64,000 bases of DNA from Alphaproteobacteria bacterium (GTDB taxonomy: Bacteria > Pseudomonadota > Alphaproteobacteria > DSM-16000 > Inquilinaceae): the NCBI GenBank assembly GCA_028284045.1, contig JANQSN010000050.1:29162-93161 (forward strand), written 5' to 3'. The stretch's first letter is position 1. Every line of letters starts with the position of its first letter. The notes beneath the pieces are model-generated. The model was not told where the DNA came from and did not search any database. It worked only from the letters and a program-made list of their open reading frames with translations. Shown here in pieces: positions 49,011 through 58,157 of this stretch. The translations under genes were made by a program, and so were the position numbers.

Positions 49011-50867
49011 CTAGCGGTTTTCCCGCAGCGCGGCTTCGTTCGACGGATCGAACCACCAGGTCGCCCCGATGGCCAGGCCGAAGCGCGGCCGTGTCTCCGG
49101 GCGGTCCAGAATGTCCCAATAGGCGATGCGGATCGTGTCGTCGTAGAAGAACGGCAGTTCCAGGAAGCTGAAGCGCAAGTACCGGTCGAGCGCCCTTGTG
49201 TGCACCACCATCTCGTCCCAGCTCTGCGCGGCGATCACCCCTTCTACGAGCTGATCGAGCGCCGGATCCTGCACGCCCGACAGGTTGTAGTTGCCGGGCA
49301 CGTTGGCGACGGCCGAGCCATAGCCTTCGCGCAGCTCCGCGCCGGGCGGGTAGAACGGCCGGGAGAAGCTGAAGAATAGGTCGTAGTCGTATTCGAAGAT
49401 GCGGTTCTGCCAGTTCGCCCCGTCGACGAAGCGCGGCACGGCGCGGATGCCGGCGCGTTCGAAATTCTGCACCAGCGCGTTCATCGTCGGCTCGATGGTC
49501 GGCGCGCCGTAGACCAGCTCGAACTCCATGGGCGCGCCGGTTTCGACATTGCGCAGCACGCCGCCATCGTCGACCGCCCAGCCGGCCTCGCCGAACAGGT
49601 CCAGCGCAGTGCGCAGATTGCGGCGGATCCGCCCCGATCCGTCGGTGGTCGGCAAGCGCGGCTCTTCGACGAAGATGCGCTGTTCGATATCGGCGCGCAT
49701 ATCGGCGCGCACGCTGTCCAGGATGGCCAGCTCCTCGCCCTCGGGCAGGCCGGTGGCCGCCAGCTCGGTATTGGGAAAGAAGCTCTCCGCGCGCTTGAAG
49801 AAGCCGTAATGGATCTGCCGTTGCGCCGTCTCGAAGTCGTAGAGATGGATCAGCGCCTCGCGCACCCGCGGGTCGGCGAAGATCTCCCGGCGCAGGTTGA
49901 AAGCGAAGCCGCTGGCCCCCGCCGGGTCGGTGGAGTCGAGCAGTTCCATGATCAAGGTGCCGTCCTCGACCGCATCCACCCCCTCGAAGCCGGTGGCCCA
50001 TTCCTGGGGATCGCTGACGGAGAGATAGTCGAACTCGCCGGCCTTGAACGCCTCGTAGCGCACCGTTTCGTCGCGGTAGTACTGGTAGGTGAGGCGGTCG
50101 AAGTTGTAGGTACCGACGCGGGTCGGCAGCGCGGCCGCCCAATAGTCTTCGACGCGCTCATAGCTGATCGACCGGCCGGGATCGACATCGCCGACGCGGT
50201 AGGGACCGCTGCCCAGCGGTGGGTCCAACGTGCTCTCGTTGAAGGTGCGATCCGCCCAATAGTGCCGCGGCAGGATGGGGAAGGTGCCGAGCGCCAGGGC
50301 AAGCTGCCGGTTGGTCGTGTCGGTCAGGGTGAAGCGCACGGTGCGGTCGTCCAGCGCCTCGATCGCGGCGACGTTGTCGTAGAATCGCGTGCGGTAGAAC
50401 GGGCGGCCCTCGTCGCGGAAGGTCTCGTGGCTCCACACCACGTCGTCGACGGTGATCGGCGTGCCGTCGTGGAAATAGGCGCCGTCGCGCAGGACGAAGG
50501 TGATGGTGGTGCGGTCGTCGGACAGTTCCACCGTCTCCGCCAGATGGGCGTAGTAGGTGGCGGCCTCGTCGGACGAGCCGACCAGCAGGCTGTCGTAGAG
50601 CAGGCCGAGGCCGTCGGCCGCCTCGCCGCGCTGGATGAAGTTGTTCAGGCTGTCGAAGCTGCCGAAGGCGCCGACCACCAGTTCCCCACCCTTGGGTGCG
50701 TCGGGATTGACGTAGTTCCAGTGCGGGAAGTCCGGCCCGTAGAGCGGCGGATCGCCGTAGATGGTGACGGCGTGGCTCGGCTCCGACGCAGGTGCCGCGC
50801 CGGCGGCCAGCAGCGCCAGGGCGGCGGCCCCGGCGATCCCCCATGCGGTGCGCAGGCATGCGCTCAT
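49011..50867 (-). CDS. yejA: oligopeptide ABC transporter substrate-binding protein YejA (copy 1)
   Basis: A 618-residue periplasmic binding protein of SBP family 5. The signal peptide ends at about residue 27 (ALLAAGAAPASEP). The family core has YVNPDAPKGGELVVGAFGSFDSLN, VWSHETFRDEG, and GSGPYRVGDVDPGRSISYERV, in pieces. The end is IAYWDILDRPETRPRF. YejA proteins bind peptides, including microcin C in Enterobacteria. ATG at 50867 overlaps the upstream paralogue by 4 nt. Confidence 0.93.
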   Translation of the reverse strand: MSACLRTAWGIAGAAALALLAAGAAPASEPSHAVTIYGDPPLYGPDFPHWNYVNPDAPKGGELVVGAFGSFDSLNNFIQRGEAADGLGLLYDSLLVGSSDEAATYYAHLAETVELSDDRTTITFVLRDGAYFHDGTPITVDDVVWSHETFRDEGRPFYRTRFYDNVAAIEALDDRTVRFTLTDTTNRQLALALGTFPILPRHYWADRTFNESTLDPPLGSGPYRVGDVDPGRSISYERVEDYWAAALPTRVGTYNFDRLTYQYYRDETVRYEAFKAGEFDYLSVSDPQEWATGFEGVDAVEDGTLIMELLDSTDPAGASGFAFNLRREIFADPRVREALIHLYDFETAQRQIHYGFFKRAESFFPNTELAATGLPEGEELAILDSVRADMRADIEQRIFVEEPRLPTTDGSGRIRRNLRTALDLFGEAGWAVDDGGVLRNVETGAPMEFELVYGAPTIEPTMNALVQNFERAGIRAVPRFVDGANWQNRIFEYDYDLFFSFSRPFYPPGAELREGYGSAVANVPGNYNLSGVQDPALDQLVEGVIAAQSWDEMVVHTRALDRYLRFSFLELPFFYDDTIRIAYWDILDRPETRPRFGLAIGATWWFDPSNEAALRENR

Positions 50868-52786
50868 CGGCCGGCCTCTCTCAATCGCGCGTCGCCCGCG
50901 CCGTCGAACCACCAGGTCGGCTGGAAGCCGAAGGTGTTGGCATATCCGTAGTCGAAGGGCGGATGGACCGCCGGGAACCCCAGACGGTCCCAATAGGCGA
51001 TCCAGGCGACATCGTTGTACCAGTGCGGAATGACGTAGTAGCCCCACAACAGGACCCGGTCGAGCGCCCGGGTGGCGGCGATCTTGGTCTCCTGGTCGCG
51101 CGCCGGCACCACCACGTCCAACAGCGCGTCGACCACCGGATCGGCGATGCCGATGATGTTGGCCGAACCGAGGTCTTCCGCCGCGGCGCCGGCGAAGCGG
51201 TTGGCGAGCTGCGAGCCCGGCGGCGGGAAGAAGGTATAGGCGAAGACGATCACCTCGAAATCACGGTCCTGATAGCGGGCCTGCCACTGCGCCGGATCGA
51301 CCAGGCGCAGCCGCGCGTCGATCCCGGCCTGTTCCAGCATATCGACGAAGGCGCCGGCATGCGGTTCCAGCCCGCCACCGGTGCGCATCAGGATCTCGAA
51401 CGCGAAGGGCTCGCCGGTCTCCCGGTCGACCAACCGGCCTTCCTGCAGACCCCATCCCGCCTCTTCCAACAGCGCCAGGGCAGCCCGCAGATTGTCGCGC
51501 GACAGCCGGCGGCCGTCATTGGTCGGCAGGGTGAAGGGCTCGGTCAGCACCGCCGGCGCCAGCGCATCGGCGTGGTCTTCCAGAAGCGCGCGCTCCAGCC
51601 CCTCCGGCAGGCCCCGCGCGGCGTAGTCGGAGCCCGGGAAGTAGCTGTCGATGCGCCGGTAGAGCCCGTGCATGATCGTCTCGTTGACGAACTCGAAGTT
51701 GAACAGCAGCGTCAGCGCCTGGCGCACCCGGCGGTCGGCGAAGCGCGGATCGCGGATGTTGAAGAAGAAGCCCTGCATGCCGCGGAAGTCGACCACCGGG
51801 ACCTCCAGGCGCAGGAGATCGCCGTCTTCCGCGGCCGGGATGTCGTAGCCGGTAGCCCAATTGCGCGAGGAGAAGGACCGCCGGTAGTCGAAGGCGCCGC
51901 CGCGGAACGCCTCGAACATCACGTCGCGGTCGAGATAGTAGTCGACGGTGATCCGGTCGAAGTTCCAATGACCGCGCGAGACCGGCAGATCGGCCCCCCA
52001 ATAGTCCGGGTCGCGCTCATAGACCAGGCGGCGGCCGGCATCGACCTCGACCAGGCGATAGGGGCCGCTGCCCGGCGGCGCCTCCAGCGTGCCGTCGCCC
52101 AGCGAGCGGCCCTCGGCCGTCCACCAGTGGCGCGGCAGGACGGTCAGTTGGGCCGCCCGCACCAAGGGCGTCATGGTGCCCGTGGTGTGGAAGCGGAAGC
52201 GCACGCGGGACGCATCCAGCACCTCCACCGTCGCCACATCGGCGAAGACGGAGCGCAGGAAGGGCTGGCCATGCGCCATCACCTGCTCATACGACCAGGC
52301 GACATCGTCGGCCGTAACCGCGACGCCGTCCTGGAAGCGCGCCGCGGGGTGCAGGGTGAAGACCATCCAGGAGAGGTCTTCGGCCAGTTCGACGCTCTCG
52401 GCCAAGCGCGGGTAGAAGACCGACAGCTCGTCCTGAGCCTCGACCATCAGCGTGTCGTAGATCAGCCCGATGCTGCGCGGATAGACGCCCTGCAGCGGCA
52501 GGAAGTTTAGCGTGTCGAAGGTGCCGCCGGCGCCCAGGCGCAGCGTGCCGCCCTTCGGCGCGTCGGGATCGGCATAGGGCAGATGGGTGAAGTCGGCGGC
52601 AAGCGCGGGTTCGCCGATCTCGGCGATGGCGTGGACCGGCGGCCCGGCGGATGGGGCGAGATCGTCCGCGCTTACGCCCGCCGGCTCGCTGGCCGACGCT
52701 GCGGCGGCCCACAACAGGCCGGCGATCACCACGCCTGCCCGGGCGATCCCCGCCGGCCTGCGGGCGCGCCGGATGCTCAACGCCAA
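50864..52786 (-). CDS. yejA: oligopeptide ABC transporter substrate-binding protein YejA (copy 2)
   Basis: A 640-residue SBP family 5 protein paralogous to the next gene: YADPDAPKGGTLRLGAGGTFDTLN and SGPYRLVEVDAGRRLVYERDPDYWG parallel the other copy. The start is best at TTG 52786, eight bases after GGAGG, giving a basic signal (RRARRPAGIARAGVVIAGLLW) and a cut at ASA. The two copies share the fold but differ across the binding cleft region, suggesting different peptides. First gene of the operon. Confidence 0.9.
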   Translation of the reverse strand: MALSIRRARRPAGIARAGVVIAGLLWAAAASASEPAGVSADDLAPSAGPPVHAIAEIGEPALAADFTHLPYADPDAPKGGTLRLGAGGTFDTLNFLPLQGVYPRSIGLIYDTLMVEAQDELSVFYPRLAESVELAEDLSWMVFTLHPAARFQDGVAVTADDVAWSYEQVMAHGQPFLRSVFADVATVEVLDASRVRFRFHTTGTMTPLVRAAQLTVLPRHWWTAEGRSLGDGTLEAPPGSGPYRLVEVDAGRRLVYERDPDYWGADLPVSRGHWNFDRITVDYYLDRDVMFEAFRGGAFDYRRSFSSRNWATGYDIPAAEDGDLLRLEVPVVDFRGMQGFFFNIRDPRFADRRVRQALTLLFNFEFVNETIMHGLYRRIDSYFPGSDYAARGLPEGLERALLEDHADALAPAVLTEPFTLPTNDGRRLSRDNLRAALALLEEAGWGLQEGRLVDRETGEPFAFEILMRTGGGLEPHAGAFVDMLEQAGIDARLRLVDPAQWQARYQDRDFEVIVFAYTFFPPPGSQLANRFAGAAAEDLGSANIIGIADPVVDALLDVVVPARDQETKIAATRALDRVLLWGYYVIPHWYNDVAWIAYWDRLGFPAVHPPFDYGYANTFGFQPTWWFDGAGDARLREAGR

Positions 52787-52884
52787 ACGCGATCCTCCGC
52801 CATGCGGTCGATCCCTTCGGTGTCCTGACCCTTGGGTGATCGCCAGCGATCGTGACACAAGCAAGGCGAGGGTCAACCGGGGGG

Positions 52885-53679
52885 CTAGCCGGCCAGGCAG
52901 GCGAGCGCCGGTTCCAACAGGGCGGGATCGCCGACGCTCAACACCGTGCGTCCGGACTGGGCGTCGAGCGGCCGGCCCTGCCAGTCGACCATCCGCCCGC
53001 CGGCGCCGGCGACGACGGGGGCAAGCGCCGCAAAGTCGTAGAGCTGCATCGACGACTCCGCGACGATGTCCAAGAGCCCCAGCGTCATCAGCCCGGTCTG
53101 GTAGCCGTCGCCGCCCCAGGTGACCATGCGCACAGCCTGGCCGAGGCGGTCGAAGGCGGTGCGCTCGCCGTCCTGGAACATGTCGGGCGATGTCGCCGCC
53201 AGGACCGCCCGGTCGAGCGACGGGCAGGGCCGCGCGCGGACGGCGCGGCCATTGGCCATGGTCGGCCGCCCGTCGATGCCGATCCAGCGGTCGCCGATCA
53301 CCGGTTGGTCGATCACGCCGAGCACCGGGCGGCCTTGATACAAGAGGGCGACGAGGGTGACGAAGGTCGGCCGTCCGGTGACGAAGGCCCGGGTGCCGTC
53401 GATCGGATCGATCACCCAGACCAGGTCGGCGTCCGCCCGCGCCGCCCCGTACTCCTCCCCGATGATGCCGTCGTCGGGGCGCCGGACCTCCAGCACGCGG
53501 CGGATCTCACCCTCGATCGTGCGGTCGGCGACGGTGACCGGGCTGTTGTCCGCCTTCTCGTCGATGGCGACCGGGGTGCGGAAATGCCGCCGCGCGATCG
53601 GCCCGGCAATGTCGACGAGGTGCAGCGCCAGGCGCGACAGCTCGTCGACCTGCGTCCGGTCGGCGAATTGGATGGCCAC
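52885..53679 (-). CDS. hisN: inositol monophosphatase family phosphatase (HisN-like histidinol-phosphatase)
   Basis: A 264-residue Mg2+/Li+-sensitive phosphatase. Metal-binding motifs are ADRTIEGEIRRVLE, GEEYG, and VWVIDPIDGTRAFVTGRPTF, with YDFAALAPVVAGAGG at the C-terminus. The DG-T-R-A-F and GRPTF variant is shared with alphaproteobacterial HisN-type histidinol-phosphatases. No his operon is next to it, so myo-inositol or other phosphates cannot be ruled out. Confidence 0.85.
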   Translation of the reverse strand: MAIQFADRTQVDELSRLALHLVDIAGPIARRHFRTPVAIDEKADNSPVTVADRTIEGEIRRVLEVRRPDDGIIGEEYGAARADADLVWVIDPIDGTRAFVTGRPTFVTLVALLYQGRPVLGVIDQPVIGDRWIGIDGRPTMANGRAVRARPCPSLDRAVLAATSPDMFQDGERTAFDRLGQAVRMVTWGGDGYQTGLMTLGLLDIVAESSMQLYDFAALAPVVAGAGGRMVDWQGRPLDAQSGRTVLSVGDPALLEPALACLAG

Positions 53680-53718
53680 CGCCGATCTGCCGGGAGATGC
53701 CGCCGAAGCCCCGAGGGC

Positions 53719-55116
53719 CTAAGGCAGCGGCACCGGATTGTCGCTCAAGCTGCGCAGCCAGGCGATGATGTCGGCCCGCGCCTGGTCATCCGCCACGCCG
53801 GCGAAGGCCATCGACGTCTCTGGGATGTACTGCATCGGCGCCGCCAGATAGTCGTCCAGCGACTGATAGGTCCACACATCCCCGGCCGCGTGCCGGTCCT
53901 GGAGCCCCTGGGTGTAGTTGAAGCTCTCGACATGGCCCATGACGGACCCGACGACGTCCCAGTTGTTCGGCCCGACCAGGTTGGGTCCGCCCGGATCGAA
54001 GTTGTGGCAGGCCATGCAGATCGCCGCCTCCGCCTGGCCGTTCGCCGGATCGGCGGCGGCTAGCCGCTCCGCCAGCGCCGCGGGCGTATCCCAGCCCGGG
54101 CCCGCGTCGGCCGGTGCCGCGGCGGTCTCTTCGGCGGCGGGGTCCGCTGCCGTCTCTTCGACCGCGGCGGTTTCCTCCGCAGCAGCCGTCTCTTCGGTGG
54201 CCGCGGCTTCGTCGGCCGTAGCCGTTTCTTCGGCCGCCGCGGTTTCCTCGGTCGTCTCCGCCGTCTCGCTCGGCGCCTCGGCGGTTTCCGTCTCCGCCGC
54301 GGCCTCTTCCGTCGTGGTCTCTTCCGCGGTCGTGTCTTCGGCCGCCGCCGCCTCTTCGGTCACCACCTCTTCGGCGGCGGGCTCTTCAGCGGTCGACGCC
54401 GCCGCCGTCTCCTCGGTCGCGGCTTCTTCCGGAGCGGCCTCCTCGGCCGGCGCCGTTTCCTCGGCATCGGCGGCCGCCGTCTCATCCGACGCGACCTCTT
54501 CCGCCGCCGCCTCTTCCGCCGGGGCCTCCCCCGTCTCGGTCTCGCCGGTCACCGCGGAAATCTCCTCCGGCGTCGGCAAGGGGAAGGGATCGCTGCTCAG
54601 CGTGCGCAGCCAGGCGATCAGATTGGCGCGATCCTGCACGTCGGGAATGCCGGCATACACCATCGACGTACCAGGCAGGTACGCCTGCGGGTTCAACAGG
54701 AAGGCGTCCAGCGACGCATACGACCAGATGTCGCCAGCGTCATGACGCTCCTGCAGCGCGTCGGAATAGTTGAAGTCGGCGATGTGGCCCATGACCGAGC
54801 CGACGACATCCCAGTTGTTCGGGCCGACCAGGTTCGGGCCACCTTCGTCGAAGCTGTGGCACGCCGCACAGGCGCGCGACAGGTCTTCGCCGGCCGCCGG
54901 ATCCGCGTCGGCCATCAGCGGCAGCACCGATTCCACCACCTCTTCCGCCTCGGCCTCCGCCGCGTCGGCGGCGGCCTCTTCGTCCTCCGGCACGGCGATG
55001 ATGAAGGCCTGCTCGGCCGGTACATCGGGCGTGTAGAGCGCATCGGCCAGGATCGCGCTGCCCAGCGAGATGATGCCGGCCACCAGCAGCGCCGCGAAGA
55101 TCTTGTTCAGTTCCAT
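53719..55116 (-). CDS. membrane-anchored two-domain cytochrome c with long acidic linker
   Basis: A 465-residue protein. One N-terminal transmembrane helix (IFAALLVAGIISLGSAILA) anchors it, followed by a cytochrome c domain with CAACH and a distal Met in PGTSMVYAG. About 155 residues of Glu/Ala/Thr repeats (EETAAAEETA type) separate it from a second domain with CMACH and ETSMAFAG. The two heme domains are close copies (both carry GGPNLVGPNNWDVVGSVMGH). Single-domain relatives (cytochrome c552/CycM) carry electrons to oxidases. The gene diverges from kdsB. Confidence 0.93.
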   Translation of the reverse strand: MELNKIFAALLVAGIISLGSAILADALYTPDVPAEQAFIIAVPEDEEAAADAAEAEAEEVVESVLPLMADADPAAGEDLSRACAACHSFDEGGPNLVGPNNWDVVGSVMGHIADFNYSDALQERHDAGDIWSYASLDAFLLNPQAYLPGTSMVYAGIPDVQDRANLIAWLRTLSSDPFPLPTPEEISAVTGETETGEAPAEEAAAEEVASDETAAADAEETAPAEEAAPEEAATEETAAASTAEEPAAEEVVTEEAAAAEDTTAEETTTEEAAAETETAEAPSETAETTEETAAAEETATADEAAATEETAAAEETAAVEETAADPAAEETAAAPADAGPGWDTPAALAERLAAADPANGQAEAAICMACHNFDPGGPNLVGPNNWDVVGSVMGHVESFNYTQGLQDRHAAGDVWTYQSLDDYLAAPMQYIPETSMAFAGVADDQARADIIAWLRSLSDNPVPLP

Positions 55117-55553
55117 TCCGGAAAGCGTCCCCTAGGCTTCCACTTCACCGACGACGGCCCCACCGAGGACGGTGCGCGTCCCGCGGTCCGCCGCGTCGTG
55201 ACACAAGCCGGCCGCCGCGCGCCCCCGAAGCGGCCGAAGGCGCCGAATGCCGGCTTGGGGGAGGGCCGGATGCGCGTCCCCGGATCGTCGTGCCCGAACG
55301 AGGGCGACCGGCGGTCGGCCCCATCAGACGAGACTGGCCGGATCGTACCGGCCAGGTCGTACCGGAAGGTATCGTACGCGCCCGATGGGCGCCCGGCATT
55401 CGGGCAGGCGACGCTCGGCGGGACGGCGGTCGGCGCCATATCCCTCGTCTTCATGGGTCATTTGCGCAAGGATGGCAAGCCCCGCCGACGGACATGCCGC
55501 AGCAGTACCGTCGCTTCGCCTGCCTGCCCGAGCGTCATCGACCGATCTCACCC
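55117..55553. other. intergenic region between cytochrome c and kdsB
   Basis: 437 bp between divergent genes, so promoters for both are expected. The rightward frame is open in phase with kdsB with an alternative ATG at 55494. No RNA gene, repeat or terminator was seen. Confidence 0.4.
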
Positions 55554-56330
55554 ATGCCGACAGCGTCCCCGCCGCCCGGCGTCTCTTCCCTGCGCAATCC
55601 GATCGTCATCATCCCGGCGCGCCTGGCGGCGACCCGCCTGCCGGGCAAGCCGCTGGCCGACATCGCCGGCGAGGCGATGATCGTGCATGTCTGGCGCCGC
55701 GCCGTCGCGGCGGCGATCGGCCCGGTGGTGGTGGCGGCCGGCGATCCGGCGATCGCAGCCGCCATCCGCGCGGTCGGCGGCACCGCCGTGGATACCGATC
55801 CCGACCTGCCCTCGGGATCCGACCGCATCGCCGCAGCCCTGGCGACCCACGACCCGGGCGAGCGCCACGATGCCGTCATCAACCTGCAGGGCGACCTGCC
55901 GGAGATCGCGCCCGAGGCGATCCGCGCCGTGCTGGCGCCGCTGGCCGTCGCCGGCACCGATATCGCCACCCTGGCCGCGCCGATCGCCGATGCGGCGGAG
56001 GCCGCCAACCCCGACGTCGTGAAGGCGGTGGTGGAGCCCGAAGGCGACGGGCGGACGGCCCGCGCGCTCTATTTCTCCCGCCACGCCGTCCCGTCGGGCG
56101 CGGGGCCGCTGTGGCACCATATCGGCCTCTATGCTTTCCGCCGCGCAGCGCTGGCCCGCTTCGTCGCCCTGCCGCCGGGGGTGCTGGAGCGGCGCGAGCG
56201 GCTGGAGCAGTTGCGCGCGCTGGCGGCCGGCATGACGGTCCGGGTGGGCTTCGTTGACACGGTTCCGCCGGGTGTCGATAGTCCGGCCGATCTCGCGGCG
56301 GCGCGCCAGCGCCTCGGCGGGGCCGGCTGA
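55554..56330 (+). CDS. kdsB: 3-deoxy-manno-octulosonate cytidylyltransferase
   Basis: Activates Kdo as CMP-Kdo for lipid A-linked core sugar. The 258-residue GT-A-like fold has VIIPARLAATRLPGKPLADI, PSGSDRIAAALA, VINLQGDLPEI, YFSRHAVP, HIGLYAFRRAALARF and a PPGVDSPADL end. A closely in-frame ATG at 55494 would lengthen it by 20 residues, but 55554 matches the family length. No ribosome site is obvious. Probably co-transcribed with pheA. Confidence 0.92.
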   Translation: MPTASPPPGVSSLRNPIVIIPARLAATRLPGKPLADIAGEAMIVHVWRRAVAAAIGPVVVAAGDPAIAAAIRAVGGTAVDTDPDLPSGSDRIAAALATHDPGERHDAVINLQGDLPEIAPEAIRAVLAPLAVAGTDIATLAAPIADAAEAANPDVVKAVVEPEGDGRTARALYFSRHAVPSGAGPLWHHIGLYAFRRAALARFVALPPGVLERRERLEQLRALAAGMTVRVGFVDTVPPGVDSPADLAAARQRLGGAG

Positions 56331-56358
56331 CGGCGAGCGAGACCCCGAGTTCCTAGTG

Positions 56359-57258
56359 ATGCCCATCGAAGCCGCCATGGCCGCCCAGCGCCACCTGCCC
56401 ATCGCCTTCCAGGGCTGGCCCGGGGCGCATTCCGACATGGCCTGCCGGGACCTCGGCGGCGACCATCCGACCCTGCCCTGCCGGTCCTTCGAGGACACCG
56501 TCGCCGCGGTGCATGAAGGCCGCGCCGCCGCGGCGCTGATCCCGGTGGAGAACTCCGTCGCCGGCCGGGTCGCCGACGTCCACCACCTGCTGCCGGACAG
56601 CGGCCTCTACATCACCGGCGAGCATTTCCACCAGGTGCATCATCACCTGCTGGGCGTGCCCGGCGCCCGGCTCGACCAACTTCGCCGCGTGCACAGCCAT
56701 GTCCACGCGCTCGGCCAATGCCGGCGGCTGATCCGCGCGCACGGGCTGGAACCGGTGGTCCATGCCGACACGGCCGGGGCGGCGCAGATGGTGGCGGCGA
56801 CGGGCGATCCGGCGGAAGGCGCCATCGCGTCGTCCCTGGCCGCCGGCCTGTACGGTCTGGAGACGCTGCAGGACGAGGTCGAGGACGCCGCCCACAACAC
56901 CACCCGCTTCCTGGTGATGGAGCGCCAGGCACGCTGGCCGGCGCCGGGCTCCGGGCGGATCGTCACCAGCTTCGTCTTCCAGGTACGCAGCGTGCCGGCG
57001 GCGCTCTACAAGGCTCTCGGTGGCTTCGCCACCAACGGCATCAATATGAGCAAGCTGGAGAGCTACCTGGTGGGTGGGCGTTTCAGCCAGGCGCAGTTCT
57101 ATGCCGATGTCGAGGGACACCCCGACGACCGCGGCCTGCGCTTCGCCTTTGCGGAGCTGAACTATTTCGCGCGCGCCGGCTCGGTGAAGATCCTCGGCGT
57201 CTACCCGGCCGCCGCCTTCCGCGACGATCCGAGCCAGGTCGAGCCCGAAGACGACTGA
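56359..57258 (+). CDS. pheA: prephenate dehydratase
   Basis: Converts prephenate to phenylpyruvate for phenylalanine. It has IAFQGWPGAHSDMA, ALIPVENSVAGRVADVHHLL, the catalytic TTRF stretch (HNTTRFLVMERQA), then an ACT domain (FVFQVRSVPAALYKAL, NGINMSKLESYL) for feedback by phenylalanine. The usual ESRP of the ACT site reads ESYL here. ATG at 56359 is one choice; an ATG 18 bp downstream is also possible. Confidence 0.93.
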   Translation: MPIEAAMAAQRHLPIAFQGWPGAHSDMACRDLGGDHPTLPCRSFEDTVAAVHEGRAAAALIPVENSVAGRVADVHHLLPDSGLYITGEHFHQVHHHLLGVPGARLDQLRRVHSHVHALGQCRRLIRAHGLEPVVHADTAGAAQMVAATGDPAEGAIASSLAAGLYGLETLQDEVEDAAHNTTRFLVMERQARWPAPGSGRIVTSFVFQVRSVPAALYKALGGFATNGINMSKLESYLVGGRFSQAQFYADVEGHPDDRGLRFAFAELNYFARAGSVKILGVYPAAAFRDDPSQVEPEDD

Positions 57259-57299
57259 CAGCGTCGGCGCCGGTCCGTGGCGAGCCGCGTCGTCAATTC

Positions 57300-57581
57300 T
57301 TATCTTTGACGATGTCGCGGGTCGGGACTGGCCTCGACATAGGCCCTGAGGACCGCATTGATCCGCGTTTGATAGCCGGGTCCCTGCGCCTTGAACCAGG
57401 CGACCACATCGCGGTCCAGGCGCATGGTCAGACGCTGCTTCGGTCCGTCGGGGCGAACCAACCTTGCGGCCTGCCAGAAAGCCGGCCCGAGATCCGGTCC
57501 ATCGGCCGCATCGGTCCGCGTGCGATCGTCCAAGGCGTCAAGATCCGCCAGAGAGACGCTTGTGATACGTGGCTCTGTCAT
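57300..57581 (-). CDS. brnA: BrnA-family antitoxin
   Basis: A 93-residue antitoxin. The C-terminal ribbon-helix-helix-type region KQRLTMRLDRDVVAWFKAQG and YQTRINAVLRAYV is the family hallmark. Its start overlaps the toxin stop by 44 nt, so translation is coupled. BrnA neutralises the BrnT RNase toxin and represses its own promoter. Confidence 0.9.
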   Translation of the reverse strand: MTEPRITSVSLADLDALDDRTRTDAADGPDLGPAFWQAARLVRPDGPKQRLTMRLDRDVVAWFKAQGPGYQTRINAVLRAYVEASPDPRHRQR

Positions 57582-57819
57582 TGCTTCCCGCCTTCCACGC
57601 CGAGATGATCCGCCTGTTCTCTCCCCGCCAAGTAAAAATTACGGTCATGAAATCTCCCTGCCACTGACCGAGTGCGACCCATCTGACTTCACCATAGTCG
57701 GCTCGATCGTCAATTCTCTCAAGAAACGGATTGGCGAAGATACGAACCGCACGTGTGAAATCGACACCATGTTTGCGGAGATTCAGGTCTCGTTTTACGT
57801 CGTCCCATTCGAATGCCAT
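57538..57819 (-). CDS. brnT: BrnT-family toxin (ribonuclease)
   Basis: A 93-residue RelE-like RNase toxin. FEWDDVKRDLNLRKHGVDFTRA is the N-terminal signature; RWVALGQWQGDFMTVIFTWRGENRRIISA follows in pieces, with the Arg and His needed for cleavage. ATG at 57819 is preferred because the upstream extension is not family-like. The toxin-first order matches other brnTA pairs. Confidence 0.9.
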   Translation of the reverse strand: MAFEWDDVKRDLNLRKHGVDFTRAVRIFANPFLERIDDRADYGEVRWVALGQWQGDFMTVIFTWRGENRRIISAWKAGSNDRATYHKRLSGGS

Positions 57820-57828
57820 GGCGATCTC

Positions 57829-57852
57829 TGTACATACAATTGTGCATACATA
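57829..57852 (-). promoter_or_regulatory. putative brnTA operator
   Basis: An imperfect palindrome centred on CAATTG, just upstream of the brnT ATG. BrnA-type antitoxins bind such sites to self-repress. AT-rich in a GC-rich setting. Confidence 0.45.
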
Positions 57853-58157
57853 CGGTGCCGCTGTCAAAGCGCCCGACGGCGCCTGTCCTCATCGGATCGT
57901 CCGATTGCACCCTGCCAAGAGCCTCTTCGACCGGCAAGGCGCCAAGCCCATGTCTTCCGCGGTATCCGGCGCTAAGAAACGCCCCATAAATGGTTTTTCC
58001 AGGCGACCTACACGCCATTGACGCGCAAATCCGCTTGATCTTCGCGCCGACCAGGCGCCCAATGGTTGCGCCGGAACCGTCGGAGGATCCCGGCCATGCA
58101 ACCAAGGGCGCCGATGCCGGCGATGAACCGGCTGCGCGCAGACCGGGGAGGCGTCCC
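57853..58157. other. intergenic region between brnTA and SGNH hydrolase
   Basis: About 305 bp separating brnT (leftward) from the hydrolase gene. It holds the leader of the hydrolase, ending in GGGGAGG six bases before its ATG. No stem-loop terminator, repeat or RNA was found. Confidence 0.4.

Noticed and set aside
55290..55553. N-terminal extension of KdsB
   Set aside because: The added 88 residues are Arg/Gly-rich without family similarity, and the usual KdsB start is near 55554.
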